In this document: piece after piece, positions 1 through 9,145 of the stretch
Layout of the letters: every line of letters starts with the position of its first letter
Position numbering within the stretch: the first letter of the stretch is position 1
Source: Criblamydia sequanensis CRIB-18
Lineage (GTDB): Bacteria; Chlamydiota; Chlamydiia; Chlamydiales; Criblamydiaceae
Assembly: GCF_000750955.1 (NCBI RefSeq)
Contig: NZ_CCEJ010000009.1
Coordinates: 124,001 to 188,000 of the forward strand
Direction of reading: 5' to 3'
DNA: 64,000 nucleotides
Notes under the pieces: model-generated
The model's database searches: none
The model's input: only the letters and a program-made list of their open reading frames with translations
What the model was told of the DNA's origin: nothing
Translations under genes and position numbers: made by a program

Positions 1-2
1 TA

Positions 3-1397
3 ATCAAAAACTTTTTAAGTGAGCAAAAAGTCTCTAATGCCGCCGGAATTGCATTCTTAGAGGAAATAAAAAAAGATTCAAATTTTGATCAAGAGTTCCA
101 ATCTCTTCTTGAAGCATATATTGAGCCAAAACCTATAGAGGGCCCTCGTTTTCCGGGAAGATGGGTTTTAAAAGAAGAAGAAAAATTTAAAACACCTCTT
201 CATATGGAAAGTCCTCAGAACAATAGATTGAATGAATCTAAGGTACGCTCAAATAACGCAGATTTTGACGCTTATTGCGAAAGAAATTTAGAAAGATCTT
301 CTAGAAAAAAAGCGGCAGGCTACGCTGAAATTGCTGAGCTTGAACCATCCAAACGAACCAAAAAACAATCAACGCTTTTTGAAAGAGAAACAGAAAAAGA
401 GGCTCCAATTTTTCCTTTAAGCGGTTTTTTTCCTACATGGTCTCAAAATGATTTTCAAAGTTCTAGTGAAGGGCTTAATAACCCGGTTTTCTATCAGAAG
501 AACCTAGAAATATTTAATACAGAAGAATACCTGCGATTGACAGAACAAGCGCTTCAAGCTAAAAAGGAAAAATATAAGTATTTACTAGAAGAAAGAGCCA
601 AAAATAACGGCACAAACTCGCAAAACCAATTTAAAAAAGAGGAAAGCGATCCGGCTCAACGTCTTGAATTAATTTATAATAATTTAAAAGATATCGCCGA
701 CGAAATTTACTATCTCACAAACACTGTGAGGGAGGTTGAATTTTCTTTGCATTATTTAAAGGCTGATCTTTCTCTTTTTAATTTAAACTTCAATCTTTTA
801 AAATTTAAATCGCATTTACAAAATGGATCTTTAAACATTGATGTGTTAAAGCCGCTAAAAGATGTAATCATCAATATCATTAATGAATGCTTCTTCCACC
901 TTTCAAACCAGCATTCGTGGCTTAAAAAAAATAACTGTAAGGGCCCCAGTATCTCTCGAGATAGATCTAGCTCGCCCTATAGTAATCTTCAAGTTTCGCA
1001 TAAGAAGCAAAAAAAAGATTTTAGAGAGTCCATAATGGATTCTTTTTCTATTTTTCCAACAATCCTAGCTTATGATGCAAGTAATAGATCCTCTTTAAAT
1101 CCTACCTATTATTTACCCTTCATAGACATTTTAACAGATTCGTTAATGCAGCACTTTAAAAAATTAACAGAACTTAAAGAACAAAAAGCTAAATGCGAAG
1201 AAAGCGATCCAAAAAAGATTTTATTAATTGATCAAGTAGAGACCTTGACAGCGATTTGTTTAGGCAACTTTAAAGAATTAGATTTTTACTTAGGATTTTG
1301 GAAAATCCACCATAAAAACGATCCTGAGAAGCTTAAACAGATTCAAATTTATTTTGATAAAGCTCAAAATGTAATGAAAGCGCTATTTACAGTATAA
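3..1397 (+). CDS. Unknown protein, 3' part only (5' end outside window)
   Basis: The reading frame is open from base 3, so the gene starts upstream of the window; the first in-frame ATG (204) is probably internal. I do not recognise the family. About 465 residues are visible. The protein is highly charged and mostly predicted helical, with no signal peptide or membrane segment in the visible part. A Lys/Glu-rich region lies in its first half (around residues 80-150 counted from ATG 204), and Leu/Phe/Asn-rich stretches that could be coiled-coil or helical-bundle follow. This composition is common among chlamydial effector or inclusion-related proteins, but nothing here proves that role. No gene follows for about 480 bases. 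Confidence 0.7.
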   Translation: MKNFLSEQKVSNAAGIAFLEEIKKDSNFDQEFQSLLEAYIEPKPIEGPRFPGRWVLKEEEKFKTPLHMESPQNNRLNESKVRSNNADFDAYCERNLERSSRKKAAGYAEIAELEPSKRTKKQSTLFERETEKEAPIFPLSGFFPTWSQNDFQSSSEGLNNPVFYQKNLEIFNTEEYLRLTEQALQAKKEKYKYLLEERAKNNGTNSQNQFKKEESDPAQRLELIYNNLKDIADEIYYLTNTVREVEFSLHYLKADLSLFNLNFNLLKFKSHLQNGSLNIDVLKPLKDVIINIINECFFHLSNQHSWLKKNNCKGPSISRDRSSSPYSNLQVSHKKQKKDFRESIMDSFSIFPTILAYDASNRSSLNPTYYLPFIDILTDSLMQHFKKLTELKEQKAKCEESDPKKILLIDQVETLTAICLGNFKELDFYLGFWKIHHKNDPEKLKQIQIYFDKAQNVMKALFTV

Positions 1398-1878
1398 TCG
1401 AAGTCCTATTTTTCCAAAGATAGTCTTACTCAAAAAGACTTTTCTTCTTATGAAGGATTTCCTTTTGTTTCTGCTTAGACTTCTTTCAAAACTCGCTTGG
1501 ATTGGGAGAATGACCGGTTTTGTGCAAATTTTTTTGATCAATTTTGAAAGCATAGAAAAACTTATGCGTAAAAAATTTAGGAAAAAAGATACCAAAAACA
1601 GCTATTTTAACAATTAAATGGAGCTTCGAAAGAAGTCTATTGAAGGAATTAAAGAAAAGACCTACATTTTTTTTGCTTTAACTTAGCTTATAGACAGTCT
1701 TAAGCAAGATTAAAATCCGACTTGTCCGTATCTTTTTGATCCCGTTTCTTAAAAGTACGTAAGGCAGGCCATGAAGCCAAGACTTCTTCGTAAACGGCAC
1801 TTTAGTGTCGGATCAAAAGGTTAGTCAAGCCGGTTTAAAGTAATCCAATTGATCGATTCATTTAGGATATATCATAAG
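1398..1878. other. Gap of 481 bases with only a doubtful small ORF
   Basis: I see no convincing gene here. A 55-codon ORF at 1450-1617 (+) would give a peptide with a leucine-rich hydrophobic start and a Lys/Arg-rich tail. It has no Shine-Dalgarno sequence, and a 22-codon ORF begins at the very next base (1618). An antisense 70-codon frame (1383-1595) looks like a shadow of the same low-complexity DNA. The promoter of the downstream oxidoreductase should lie here, but I cannot place it with confidence. Confidence 0.4.
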
Positions 1879-3561
1879 ATGAGAAACACATTTTTAGTGA
1901 TATTAAGCGTGCTTTTTTTTAATTGCAGTTTGCACGCTCAAGATAAGTGCCCTTCTACTAAAAGAGTTACCGTTGTTGGCGGAGGCATTATAGGAGCTTT
2001 AGAATCCTATTACGCCTATAAAGAAGGCCAAAATCAAGGTTCTAAAATTATCATAAATGTTTATGAAAAAGGAGAATCTTTCGACGTCTCTCCGCATGAA
2101 GAAAATGGAAAAGCGTCCACTAACACCTCATACAATATAGTGCCAAGTTTAACGATTGATGAAATCTTAAGTGTCGTGCCAAGAGGTGAAGAGATGGTTC
2201 GAAAGCTATCTATTCCTTTCAGCGAGCCCGGCGGCATTAGAGTTGATGATGTCGAGGGAGTAAATGATTCTAAGTCCGCTTTGCAATTCAAAGAAGCTGT
2301 GACCGCTTATGGAAGCGATCCCGGCCATGAGGATCGAACCGATACGCTTTTACGCCTTGGAAGAAAAAGCATGGATTTATGGCAAAGCCTTTATGATGAG
2401 GCGGATCTTGAGCTTAAAGCCATTTTAGAAGCTTCGAACTTCAATCCCTGTCGAGAGCAAAAAGACGCCGTCATCCATTTACATGACGGTTACCGAATTG
2501 ATTTGATTTATGGAATTCGTGAAGCTGAAAAACAAGCGCTTAGCATGAAAGAAAGCTATGAGAAGTTCGGCTATAAAAATTGCAAGCTTCTAACTCCTAA
2601 AGAAGTAATCTCAATAGATCCTTTTCTAACGGATTATTGCGTTTGTCATTCATCCAATAACAAATGGAATGAAGATTCAGCAGCCCTTTGGCGCCCCGGA
2701 GGGTGTATAGACACCAAAGTATTTTTGCCTTTATTTTATGATTATTTAAAAAAGACGATGGGTTGTTATGTAGAGGACTCAATAGAAAAAAATTGTTTCT
2801 CCCTTAACTTCGGAAAAGAAGTGATTGCAGTTGAATTAGGCGCAAGGGATGGGAATTTTTTGATTATGGGTCTAACGTTTAAAGATGGCGAAAAGCATTG
2901 TGATAAAGACTCAGAATATGTCTTTTGCTCGGGGGAAGCGGTTGGAACGCTTGAAAAATTGGGTTTTAGCGAGCCTGCCTATGCAGGTTTTGCAGGCGTT
3001 TCTTTAATGCTCAATATTCCTTTAAATGCCTCCCAAGAAGAAGCTTGGAAAAACTTCTCTCACTGCATGGAAGTGCATAATGAAGGCGTCGTTTTAGCTT
3101 GGCAAGCAAGAAGAATTAAAAACTCCCTTTTTATTGGAGTTGCTGGAACAAAAGCTTTCTATGGCGATAAGATTCCGCATAAAGATGAGGCTTTTGCAAG
3201 AAATAGAAACCTCGTTCAGCTAAATATGATCAACCAAGTGATTCCTGAAGCTCTCTCACTTGCCTTAGGCTTTGATACAAAAGAGATGACTTTAAAAGAA
3301 GAACACCTTTTAAGCCTTGAAGAAGCCTCTTTTGCAAGACGTTGGGCCGGAAGACGCTCTCTTGCTTATGACGGATTTCCGACTTTTGGCTTTCTTTATG
3401 CCAACAATAAGAGAGTGGATAACGCCCGATGCACAACCCACCTAGGGTCAGGGGGAGTTTCTTTTGCACCGGCTTCTGTTTATGCAAGCCGGCAAGCAAA
3501 AGCTTCTCATAAAGAGGAGTTCATAGAGAAAGTCTTGCACTATTCGGATTCAAGACGATAG
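1879..3561 (+). CDS. Exported FAD-dependent oxidoreductase (DAO-like)
   Basis: A dinucleotide-binding Rossmann motif, VVGGGIIGALESY, follows a clear N-terminal signal sequence (MRNTFLVILSVLFFNCSLHAQ region, about 21 residues). I therefore infer an FAD-dependent oxidoreductase of the D-amino-acid-oxidase type acting in the periplasm or on the outer face of the membrane. The ATG at 1879 is chosen over an upstream in-frame TTG (1849) because it gives a proper signal peptide and has AGGA about 12 bases upstream. The C-terminal region ends in a glycine-rich GSGGVSFAPAS segment, as in FAD-binding C-termini. The signal has no twin-arginine motif, and a Cys just before the cleavage region makes a lipoprotein possible. 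The substrate is unknown. A hairpin after the stop suggests a single-gene transcript. Confidence 0.75.
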   Translation: MRNTFLVILSVLFFNCSLHAQDKCPSTKRVTVVGGGIIGALESYYAYKEGQNQGSKIIINVYEKGESFDVSPHEENGKASTNTSYNIVPSLTIDEILSVVPRGEEMVRKLSIPFSEPGGIRVDDVEGVNDSKSALQFKEAVTAYGSDPGHEDRTDTLLRLGRKSMDLWQSLYDEADLELKAILEASNFNPCREQKDAVIHLHDGYRIDLIYGIREAEKQALSMKESYEKFGYKNCKLLTPKEVISIDPFLTDYCVCHSSNNKWNEDSAALWRPGGCIDTKVFLPLFYDYLKKTMGCYVEDSIEKNCFSLNFGKEVIAVELGARDGNFLIMGLTFKDGEKHCDKDSEYVFCSGEAVGTLEKLGFSEPAYAGFAGVSLMLNIPLNASQEEAWKNFSHCMEVHNEGVVLAWQARRIKNSLFIGVAGTKAFYGDKIPHKDEAFARNRNLVQLNMINQVIPEALSLALGFDTKEMTLKEEHLLSLEEASFARRWAGRRSLAYDGFPTFGFLYANNKRVDNARCTTHLGSGGVSFAPASVYASRQAKASHKEEFIEKVLHYSDSRR

Positions 3562-3568
3562 AGGGTTT

Positions 3569-3604
3569 AAGAAGGTAGGATAAATAATCCTATCTTCTTT
3601 ATAA
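3569..3604 (+). terminator. Rho-independent terminator after the FAD oxidoreductase
   Basis: A 13-bp stem (3569-3581 with 3587-3599, one G.T pair) encloses a 5-base loop and is followed by a short T-rich stretch, eight bases after the stop codon. Confidence 0.6.
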
Positions 3605-3675
3605 TCAAACAAGTACCTTAAGTCATTTTCATAATCCACGCATTCGTGGTATTTCTTGTTACAAAAAGGAATATT

Positions 3676-5349
3676 ATGTCTAAAGACTCTCTTGAGAAAA
3701 CCTTCACTAAAAATCAGGTTAAAACTGTTGGGACTTACCTTTTGGATCTTCTAAAGGAAAATGGAGTGGATCACATCTTTGGGATTCCGGGAGATTATAT
3801 TCTAAGATTTGACAAGCGGATAGAAGAGCATAGTATCGAGTTTATAAACGCCACAAGGGAGAATACTGCAGGTTACATGGCAGATGCTTATGCCCGCATG
3901 AGAGGCCTTGGAGCTGCTTGTGTCACTTACGGGGTTGGTATTAACATTGTCAATGCTATCGCTCAATGCTATGTGGAGAGCTCTCCTGTGATCTTTATTT
4001 CAGGGGCTCCCGGCCTTGATGAAAAAAAATTCCATTTGCATCACCTGATTCATAAATCCACTTTTGAGGGAAGAGACCTTACCCAGTATCAGTTATTTAA
4101 ACAAATTACAATCGATCAAGCGATCCTCAATGATCCAAGAACTGCTTCGCAGCAAATCAAACGTGTTCTTTCAGCCTGTCTCTACCATAAAAAGCCTGTA
4201 TATCTTGAGCTTCCAAGAAGCATTATCGACCAACCGATTCTGGAAAGTAATTTATTAGAAGCTTACTCCCCTCCAAAAGTTTCTAGGGAAGCTTTAGCTG
4301 AAGCCATCCTTGAGACAAAAGCCCTTTTAAGTAAGGCTAAAAGGCCTGTGATATGGGCAGGCCATGAAATTTCAAGACACAATCTGCAAGCCTATCTTCT
4401 AAAAATGGCTGAAACTTTAAATATCCCCATATTTTCTTCCCTTCTTGGGAAGGGGTCTATCGATGAAAGACACCCTCTTTTTTCAGGGGTCTATCAAGGA
4501 CATTTAAGTAGTGATGGCGTAAGAGAGGATTTTGATAACGCCGACCTTGTTTTAGTTTTAGGCGTGCTTCCGACAGATATCGATACAGGCCTATTTACAG
4601 CAAATATTAAAAAAAGCGGCTCTCCCCTTATTGCGCAAGAAAACTCCCTAGCGATCGGCCATCATAACTATCCGGGCCTTGATCTTTCTTCTTTTGTAAA
4701 AGCATTAGCGCATGAGGACTTTCCTAAAACCTATCCTAATGGATCTAAGAAGAGTTTTATTCAATCCCAAGCATTTCAACCCAAAAATGCAAGATTGACC
4801 ATTGATAGGGTGCTGCAAGCTTTAGGCAACAAGCTTAAGGATGAACATATATTGATTGTCGATATTGGAGACGCTTTCTTTGCAAGCAAAGACCTCATAG
4901 TTTCTGAGAAAGGGTATTTAGCTTCAGCCTATTTTGCCACAATGGGCTTTGCGGTACCTGGAGCTATCGGCTCTCAAATTGCAGAAAAAGAAAAACGAGC
5001 TGTTGTGCTTGTCGGCGATGGCGCCTTTCAAATGACAGGGACGGAATTATCGACAGCCCTTCGCTATGATTTGGACCCCATTGTCATCGTATTGAATAAC
5101 CATGGTTATGGAACTGAACGTCCCATCCTTGAAGGCGGCTATAACGATATTCTAAATTGGAATTATAGCAAATTAACCGAAGTTCTCGGAGGGGGTGTCG
5201 GGATTAAAACTACAACAGAGCTTGAATTTAAGGAGGCAATTGATAAGGCTTTTGAGAAACGAGGAACGCTTTTTCTAATCGAGGCCGATTTACCTAAAAA
5301 TGATACTTCTTCAGCCTTAAAAAAACTTGGCTCTCTTGCAAAAAAATAG
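3676..5349 (+). CDS. ThDP-dependent 2-oxo acid decarboxylase (pyruvate/indolepyruvate decarboxylase-like)
   Basis: The full three-domain thiamine-diphosphate enzyme layout is present (557 residues). The N-terminal Pyr domain has the cofactor-activating Glu in RENTAGYMADAYAR. The paired histidines of the pyruvate/indolepyruvate decarboxylase group appear as LHHLIHK around residue 115. The PP domain carries the ThDP motif GDGAFQMTG...NNHGYGTE, with the second acid of this subgroup (E after GYGT) kept. These residues favour non-oxidative decarboxylation of a 2-oxo acid to an aldehyde over acetolactate synthase or oxidase activity. The substrate (pyruvate, indolepyruvate or branched-chain) cannot be read from sequence. 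The ATG at 3676 is chosen for its AAAAGGA ribosome site; an upstream GTG (3646) is less likely. The gene converges on ppa with a 2-base gap. Confidence 0.85.
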   Translation: MSKDSLEKTFTKNQVKTVGTYLLDLLKENGVDHIFGIPGDYILRFDKRIEEHSIEFINATRENTAGYMADAYARMRGLGAACVTYGVGINIVNAIAQCYVESSPVIFISGAPGLDEKKFHLHHLIHKSTFEGRDLTQYQLFKQITIDQAILNDPRTASQQIKRVLSACLYHKKPVYLELPRSIIDQPILESNLLEAYSPPKVSREALAEAILETKALLSKAKRPVIWAGHEISRHNLQAYLLKMAETLNIPIFSSLLGKGSIDERHPLFSGVYQGHLSSDGVREDFDNADLVLVLGVLPTDIDTGLFTANIKKSGSPLIAQENSLAIGHHNYPGLDLSSFVKALAHEDFPKTYPNGSKKSFIQSQAFQPKNARLTIDRVLQALGNKLKDEHILIVDIGDAFFASKDLIVSEKGYLASAYFATMGFAVPGAIGSQIAEKEKRAVVLVGDGAFQMTGTELSTALRYDLDPIVIVLNNHGYGTERPILEGGYNDILNWNYSKLTEVLGGGVGIKTTTELEFKEAIDKAFEKRGTLFLIEADLPKNDTSSALKKLGSLAKK

Positions 5350-5351
5350 AA

Positions 5352-5975
5352 TTAATGTAGCTTAAAATTATTTTTATAGTCCTCAAGAGATAAGCTGATA
5401 ATCGTTTCAGCTTCTTCCCGATCATAAATATCTGTGATTTGCACGCGGCCGCTTTCACGTCCAGGAGCATCTTTATAAGTTAGAAAATAGTGTCTTAACC
5501 TTTCAATGAGGTCATTTGGACACTCATGGATAGTTTTCATCTTGCCGAATACAAAATCATCATAGAGAACCGCAATAATTTTATCATCGGCTTCATTTTT
5601 ATCAATCAGACGAAAACCTCCTATCACAGACGCCTTAAGCATAATGTCGCCTCTTGGAATCACCTTTTCAGTCAAAACGCATATATCTAAAGGATCTCCA
5701 TCCCCTTTTATATTTTTAAGGCCTGTTTTTTGACTGCAATAATTGCCGACAAGCTCCCCTGCATAGGTTCTTGGAAGCAAGCCATAGAGGGTCGGGCAGA
5801 GGCTTGAATACTTTTGGGGACGGTCTACTTTTAAAATGCCGGTTTCCTTATCAAGTTCATATTTGACGGTATCTATCGGAACCATTTCGATATAGCAATT
5901 TACAATACTTGGAGCCATCTCTCCAATATCCATCCCATGCCACGGATGGGCTCTAAACAAATGATTTTGATGCAT
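5352..5975 (-). CDS. ppa: Family I inorganic pyrophosphatase
   Basis: This soluble enzyme hydrolyses pyrophosphate to phosphate and so pulls biosynthetic reactions forward. The 207-residue length suits the family. Visible hallmarks are the E-x-VPIDTVKYELDKETG start of the core, the KVDR basic site, the YG-x-LP-x-TY motif, and the metal-binding aspartates in GDGDPLDICVL (around residues 90-100), followed by D-x-x-x-DDKIIAV. The start ATG has an AAAGGGA site about 6 bases upstream. The gene stands alone, convergent with the decarboxylase gene. Function is well supported by motifs. Confidence 0.93.
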   Translation of the reverse strand: MHQNHLFRAHPWHGMDIGEMAPSIVNCYIEMVPIDTVKYELDKETGILKVDRPQKYSSLCPTLYGLLPRTYAGELVGNYCSQKTGLKNIKGDGDPLDICVLTEKVIPRGDIMLKASVIGGFRLIDKNEADDKIIAVLYDDFVFGKMKTIHECPNDLIERLRHYFLTYKDAPGRESGRVQITDIYDREEAETIISLSLEDYKNNFKLH

Positions 5976-6072
5976 TTTTATATCCCTTTTATTGATTTAT
6001 AATATAAAAGCAATATAAAAAAAAGTGTTATAAAACAACTTATTATCTGTTCTTTAAAAGAAGGAATAAGCC

Positions 6073-6531
6073 ATGCTCGCACCTGATAACACCAAAGGGA
6101 CTACCTATCTTGCCTCTACTGACACGCAAATCTTAAGTCCTAAGCTCATTCCTAACCCCATATGGGGCGAAGAATATCATGCTGACTCAGCCGTGCCCCT
6201 TTTTTGGAAAGGCAGAATTCTTAGAATCTCTTTATCTTACCCGGGCAGTTACCAGCATGAGTTTAAAGCTTACCTATTAGATAATTCACAAAAACTTAAA
6301 AAAACTTATACGGTATACCTTAAAGATAAGACTGAAGGGGATAAGGAATGTAGAGAAAAAGTCATGACAGATATTGCGGTTAACTTAAGTTCTGCCGTTC
6401 AAGAGGGTGCTACCTTCAAAGTCCTGCAATCCGGTTTTCTAGATGGCTGCATTAATAGAGGAAGCATCACTTATAGAACCGGCTCTTCTAACGGGAAAAA
6501 AAATTTTCATTTCAAGCACCGCTCGCTCTAA
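6073..6531 (+). CDS. Unknown small soluble protein
   Basis: I do not recognise this 152-residue protein. The start is well supported by an AAGAAGGAA ribosome-binding site 7 bases upstream of ATG 6073. It has no signal peptide or membrane segment. The sequence looks beta-rich, with many Tyr, Thr and Ser residues and alternating hydrophobics (for example RILRISLSYPGS and TYTVYLKDK). The C-terminal tail is basic (KKNFHFKHRSL). It is followed after 67 bases by the dehydrogenase gene on the same strand, but no shared function is evident. Confidence 0.65.
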   Translation: MLAPDNTKGTTYLASTDTQILSPKLIPNPIWGEEYHADSAVPLFWKGRILRISLSYPGSYQHEFKAYLLDNSQKLKKTYTVYLKDKTEGDKECREKVMTDIAVNLSSAVQEGATFKVLQSGFLDGCINRGSITYRTGSSNGKKNFHFKHRSL

Positions 6532-6598
6532 ATTAAAGTATTTACACATAACAAACACCCTTTTATAGTTGGTTTAAAGATAGTCAAGGAGCTTTATA

Positions 6599-7351
6599 AT
6601 GAGCAAAAAATTAGATGGAAAAGTTGCTATTGTAACAGGTGCGTCTAAAGGGATTGGAGCTTCTATTGCTGAACACCTCGGGAAAGAAGGCGCAAAAGTT
6701 GTCGTCAATTACGCCAAAAGCCGGGAAGGAGCGGATAAAGTGGTTGCCAAAATTGTAAAAAATGGCAGTCAAGCACTTGCTATTCAAGCGGATATGACAA
6801 AGCCAGCAGAGATTGAAAAGCTATTTTCAGAAACGCTGAAAGCGTTTGGAAAGTTAGACGTGCTGATAAACAATGCCGGCGTATATGAGTTTGCAACCCT
6901 TGAAGAGATCACACCGACTCACTTCCATAAAATGTTTGATTTAAATGTTTTAGGGCTAATTTTAGCAAGCCGGGAAGCTGTCTCTCATTTTGGGGATAAG
7001 GGCGGCAATATCATCAACATCAGCTCAATAGCTAGCACCATCGCAAGAGCTAATGCTTCTGTTTATAGCGCTACAAAAGCGGCTGTCGATGCCATCACCA
7101 AATCTTTAAGTAAGGAACTCGGCCCAAGAAATATCCGAGTCAACTCTGTAAATCCAGGTCTTGTTGAAACAGAAGGCACCCAAACAATGGGGATGCTGGA
7201 TAGTGATTTTCGAACTTCAGTAGAAAAAGAAAGCCCTTTACGTCGTATTGGCAAGCCGCAAGATATTGCACCTGCGGTTGTCTTTTTAGCATCCGATGAT
7301 TCTTCCTGGATTACAGGCGAGACGCTTTTGATTGCGGGCGGGGTTCGTTAA
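6599..7351 (+). CDS. Short-chain dehydrogenase/reductase (FabG-like)
   Basis: This is a classical SDR of 250 residues. The cofactor motif TGASKGIG is near residue 15, NNAG near residue 90, the catalytic Ser in NIISISS near 142, the YSATK catalytic Tyr/Lys pair near 155, and the PG motif in NSVNPG. The first turn suits NADP(H). Such enzymes reduce 3-oxoacyl-ACP or oxidise alcohols and sugars; sequence alone cannot decide. The gene is not in a fatty-acid synthesis cluster, so I leave the symbol blank. AAGGAG precedes the ATG. The stop codon overlaps the stop of the convergent downstream gene (7348-7351). Confidence 0.85.
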   Translation: MSKKLDGKVAIVTGASKGIGASIAEHLGKEGAKVVVNYAKSREGADKVVAKIVKNGSQALAIQADMTKPAEIEKLFSETLKAFGKLDVLINNAGVYEFATLEEITPTHFHKMFDLNVLGLILASREAVSHFGDKGGNIINISSIASTIARANASVYSATKAAVDAITKSLSKELGPRNIRVNSVNPGLVETEGTQTMGMLDSDFRTSVEKESPLRRIGKPQDIAPAVVFLASDDSSWITGETLLIAGGVR

Positions 7352-7890
7352 AACCCGACCCCTGATAGTAAAGTGATGCCGGGAGTTTTGCTTCTCCAAA
7401 GACGATTCCCTTCTTTATTGTAAAGAGGCTCTGAAATTTCCACTTGGATAAATTTTCTAAAATATCGGTAGTGAGTAAACTCATAGCCGATGACAGCTTC
7501 AGCTGTCATGCCGGTATAGTCGGCAGAGCGCCCCTTCAATGAGATTTTCCCTCTATAGCCGGCAGCAGCTCCCATTCCAAAATAAAGATGATGTCCAAAA
7601 ATGGAAATCGGGTAAAACATCACAAGGCCTTTTAAAGCGATATAGTTGTTGAGAAGGGTGGTTGAGACGTTAGAGGAAAGATCAAACCCCAAATAGCCAA
7701 GCTGCCCTCTTGTGCCAATTCCGGCTGTTGGTAAAAAGGTTCTATTGTCGCCTGGAAGAACGCTGCCCCCCATTTTAAAATACAAAAGGGTGTTGCTTGT
7801 GCAAAAAGGCTCGCTGTCATCTTCGGCATGAACTTTCGTTCCTAAAAGGCATAAGGCAATAATAAACAAAAAAGAATTCAACTTTAACAT
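7348..7890 (-). CDS. Small exported protein, probable outer-membrane beta-barrel
   Basis: An N-terminal signal peptide (LNSFLFIIALCLLGTKVHA, cleavage after about residue 22) leads into a Gly/Tyr/Phe-rich body of about 158 residues. Alternating polar and hydrophobic strands are visible, such as HHLYFGMGAAAGYRGKISL, and the protein ends in phenylalanine (LLSGVGF). Signal peptide, strand pattern and C-terminal Phe together fit a small 8-strand-type outer-membrane barrel. I do not recognise a specific family. The gene is transcribed against the upstream dehydrogenase with overlapping stop codons. Confidence in export is higher than in the barrel fold. Confidence 0.6.
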   Translation of the reverse strand: MLKLNSFLFIIALCLLGTKVHAEDDSEPFCTSNTLLYFKMGGSVLPGDNRTFLPTAGIGTRGQLGYLGFDLSSNVSTTLLNNYIALKGLVMFYPISIFGHHLYFGMGAAAGYRGKISLKGRSADYTGMTAEAVIGYEFTHYRYFRKFIQVEISEPLYNKEGNRLWRSKTPGITLLSGVGF

Positions 7891-8278
7891 GGTGCAGCCC
7901 GCTTGTAAAAAACTATTAGAGATGAGTATTAGGATGCTTAAAAAGCATTAAGGCTAATATTTTGAGGGATTAGCTAATTATTTACAATTAGCTTAAGGCA
8001 AAAAACAGACGAACGGATACCTTGTCATAAATAGAAGCCTCCTTAGAAAATTTGAAACCGCCACTATGACGCAAAAACTGACTTAATACTTAGTTACTTT
8101 TATTGAAAAACATCTACTCACAAGCTAACGCAGTATGCTAACGTTCATGGAAGAGGCCTCTATTTAAAGGGCTACGCCGGACGGATTGGCTTCTAAGGAT
8201 TCAACCTTCTCCTACAATCCTTAAGCAACTATGAAAAAATATTCCCGGGCAAGACTTGGAATCGTGAACACTATCCTT
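7891..8278. other. Gap of 388 bases, no gene seen
   Basis: No open frame with coding character is visible. Two small inverted repeats occur: ATGCTT/AAGCAT (7934-7948) and AGCTAATT/AATTAGCT with a 6-base loop (7972-7993). Neither has a T-run, so I do not call a terminator. The promoter of the minus-strand barrel gene should be within the first 150 bases. Confidence 0.4.
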
Positions 8279-9133
8279 TCAAAAAAGAAACTCATAGAGC
8301 TTTTTAAAGGGAAGGGCATAGGCGCTTGCAAGAAGCAAGATAACCCCTGCTTTTTCAGCAAGCATATACCTTGTTGAATCTAAAAATACGGCGATAAGGG
8401 AAAGGAGAACCGCTATTTGAATGGGCCAAAGAATAAAACCGACTTTAAGGTTTAAAGCTGCAAGAGATGCGATCACAAGAAAAAAGGCAGTATAGATAAA
8501 ACTCTTTCTAAATCCAACGTAATGGATAAAGGTCAGTAGAACAGGATGAGCTTTGGGGTTAAGCTTTCGGCAGACATCGCTTGCTGCAAAAGATGCAAAA
8601 ATAAGAAGCGCAAATTGAAAGGCTTCCGGAAAGAAAATCTCTCCTTTATTAAGAACCGCTATGACAAAAAAGGGCGGCAATAGATATACAAGTTGTGTCG
8701 TTATGGCATTAAAGTAGGGCCAGTTTTCTAATGGTCCCAAATAAAAATTTTTATAATGATGCCAGCTGTAAACTGCCATAAGCAGGAAAATAAAACCGGC
8801 TAAGGATCCTGATATTAACCAAAAAAGCGCTGCAAAGGCAATTAAGAGGACTTCAAATATACCGATCACCCTTTCAAGATCATAAATTGTAAATTCCCCT
8901 CTTGATAACGGCCTTTCAGGATAGGCAATTTGATCTTTAGCTCTATCTTTTGCTTCATCCATAAGCCTAAGTTCAAAGAAAAAAAGCATTAAGGCTATCA
9001 CCAAAAGGACCATTAACGCCGGCGGGTATTTTTGAAGAAGTATAGAGGAAGATAAAACAATTCCAATCGAGATCAGCAGAAAAAAAAGAAATGAAAAACG
9101 CTCTTTAAGATAAGTCAAAATTAAATGGATCAT
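8279..9133 (-). CDS. UbiA-superfamily prenyltransferase-like integral membrane protein
   Basis: The 284-residue protein is almost entirely hydrophobic, with about eight or nine predicted membrane helices. A conserved acidic loop after the second helix reads LRLMDEAKDRAKDQ followed by PERPLSRG. This matches the Asp-rich prenyl-diphosphate/Mg2+ motif and the RPL-x-RG segment of UbiA-family transferases, in the subgroup with R-x-x-DE-x-KD. The second acidic loop is weaker (ASDVCRKLNPKAHP). UbiA enzymes attach an isoprenoid chain to an aromatic or other acceptor in the membrane; the acceptor here is unknown. It is the last gene of a four-gene unit, 12 bases after the second ABC gene. Confidence 0.65.
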   Translation of the reverse strand: MIHLILTYLKERFSFLFFLLISIGIVLSSSILLQKYPPALMVLLVIALMLFFFELRLMDEAKDRAKDQIAYPERPLSRGEFTIYDLERVIGIFEVLLIAFAALFWLISGSLAGFIFLLMAVYSWHHYKNFYLGPLENWPYFNAITTQLVYLLPPFFVIAVLNKGEIFFPEAFQFALLIFASFAASDVCRKLNPKAHPVLLTFIHYVGFRKSFIYTAFFLVIASLAALNLKVGFILWPIQIAVLLSLIAVFLDSTRYMLAEKAGVILLLASAYALPFKKLYEFLF

Positions 9134-9145
9134 TAGAATTAGCCT

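Noticed and set aside
1383-1595. 70-codon minus-strand ORF after the first gene
   Set aside because: Low-complexity Ser/Leu/Lys frame overlapping the end of the upstream gene, with no start signal.
1450-1617. 55-codon plus-strand ORF with a hydrophobic start
   Set aside because: No ribosome site and AT-rich context; mentioned in the gap description but not called as a gene.
7972-7993. Small hairpin AGCTAATT/AATTAGCT as terminator
   Set aside because: The stem is AT-rich, no T-run follows on either strand, and no gene ends close to it.
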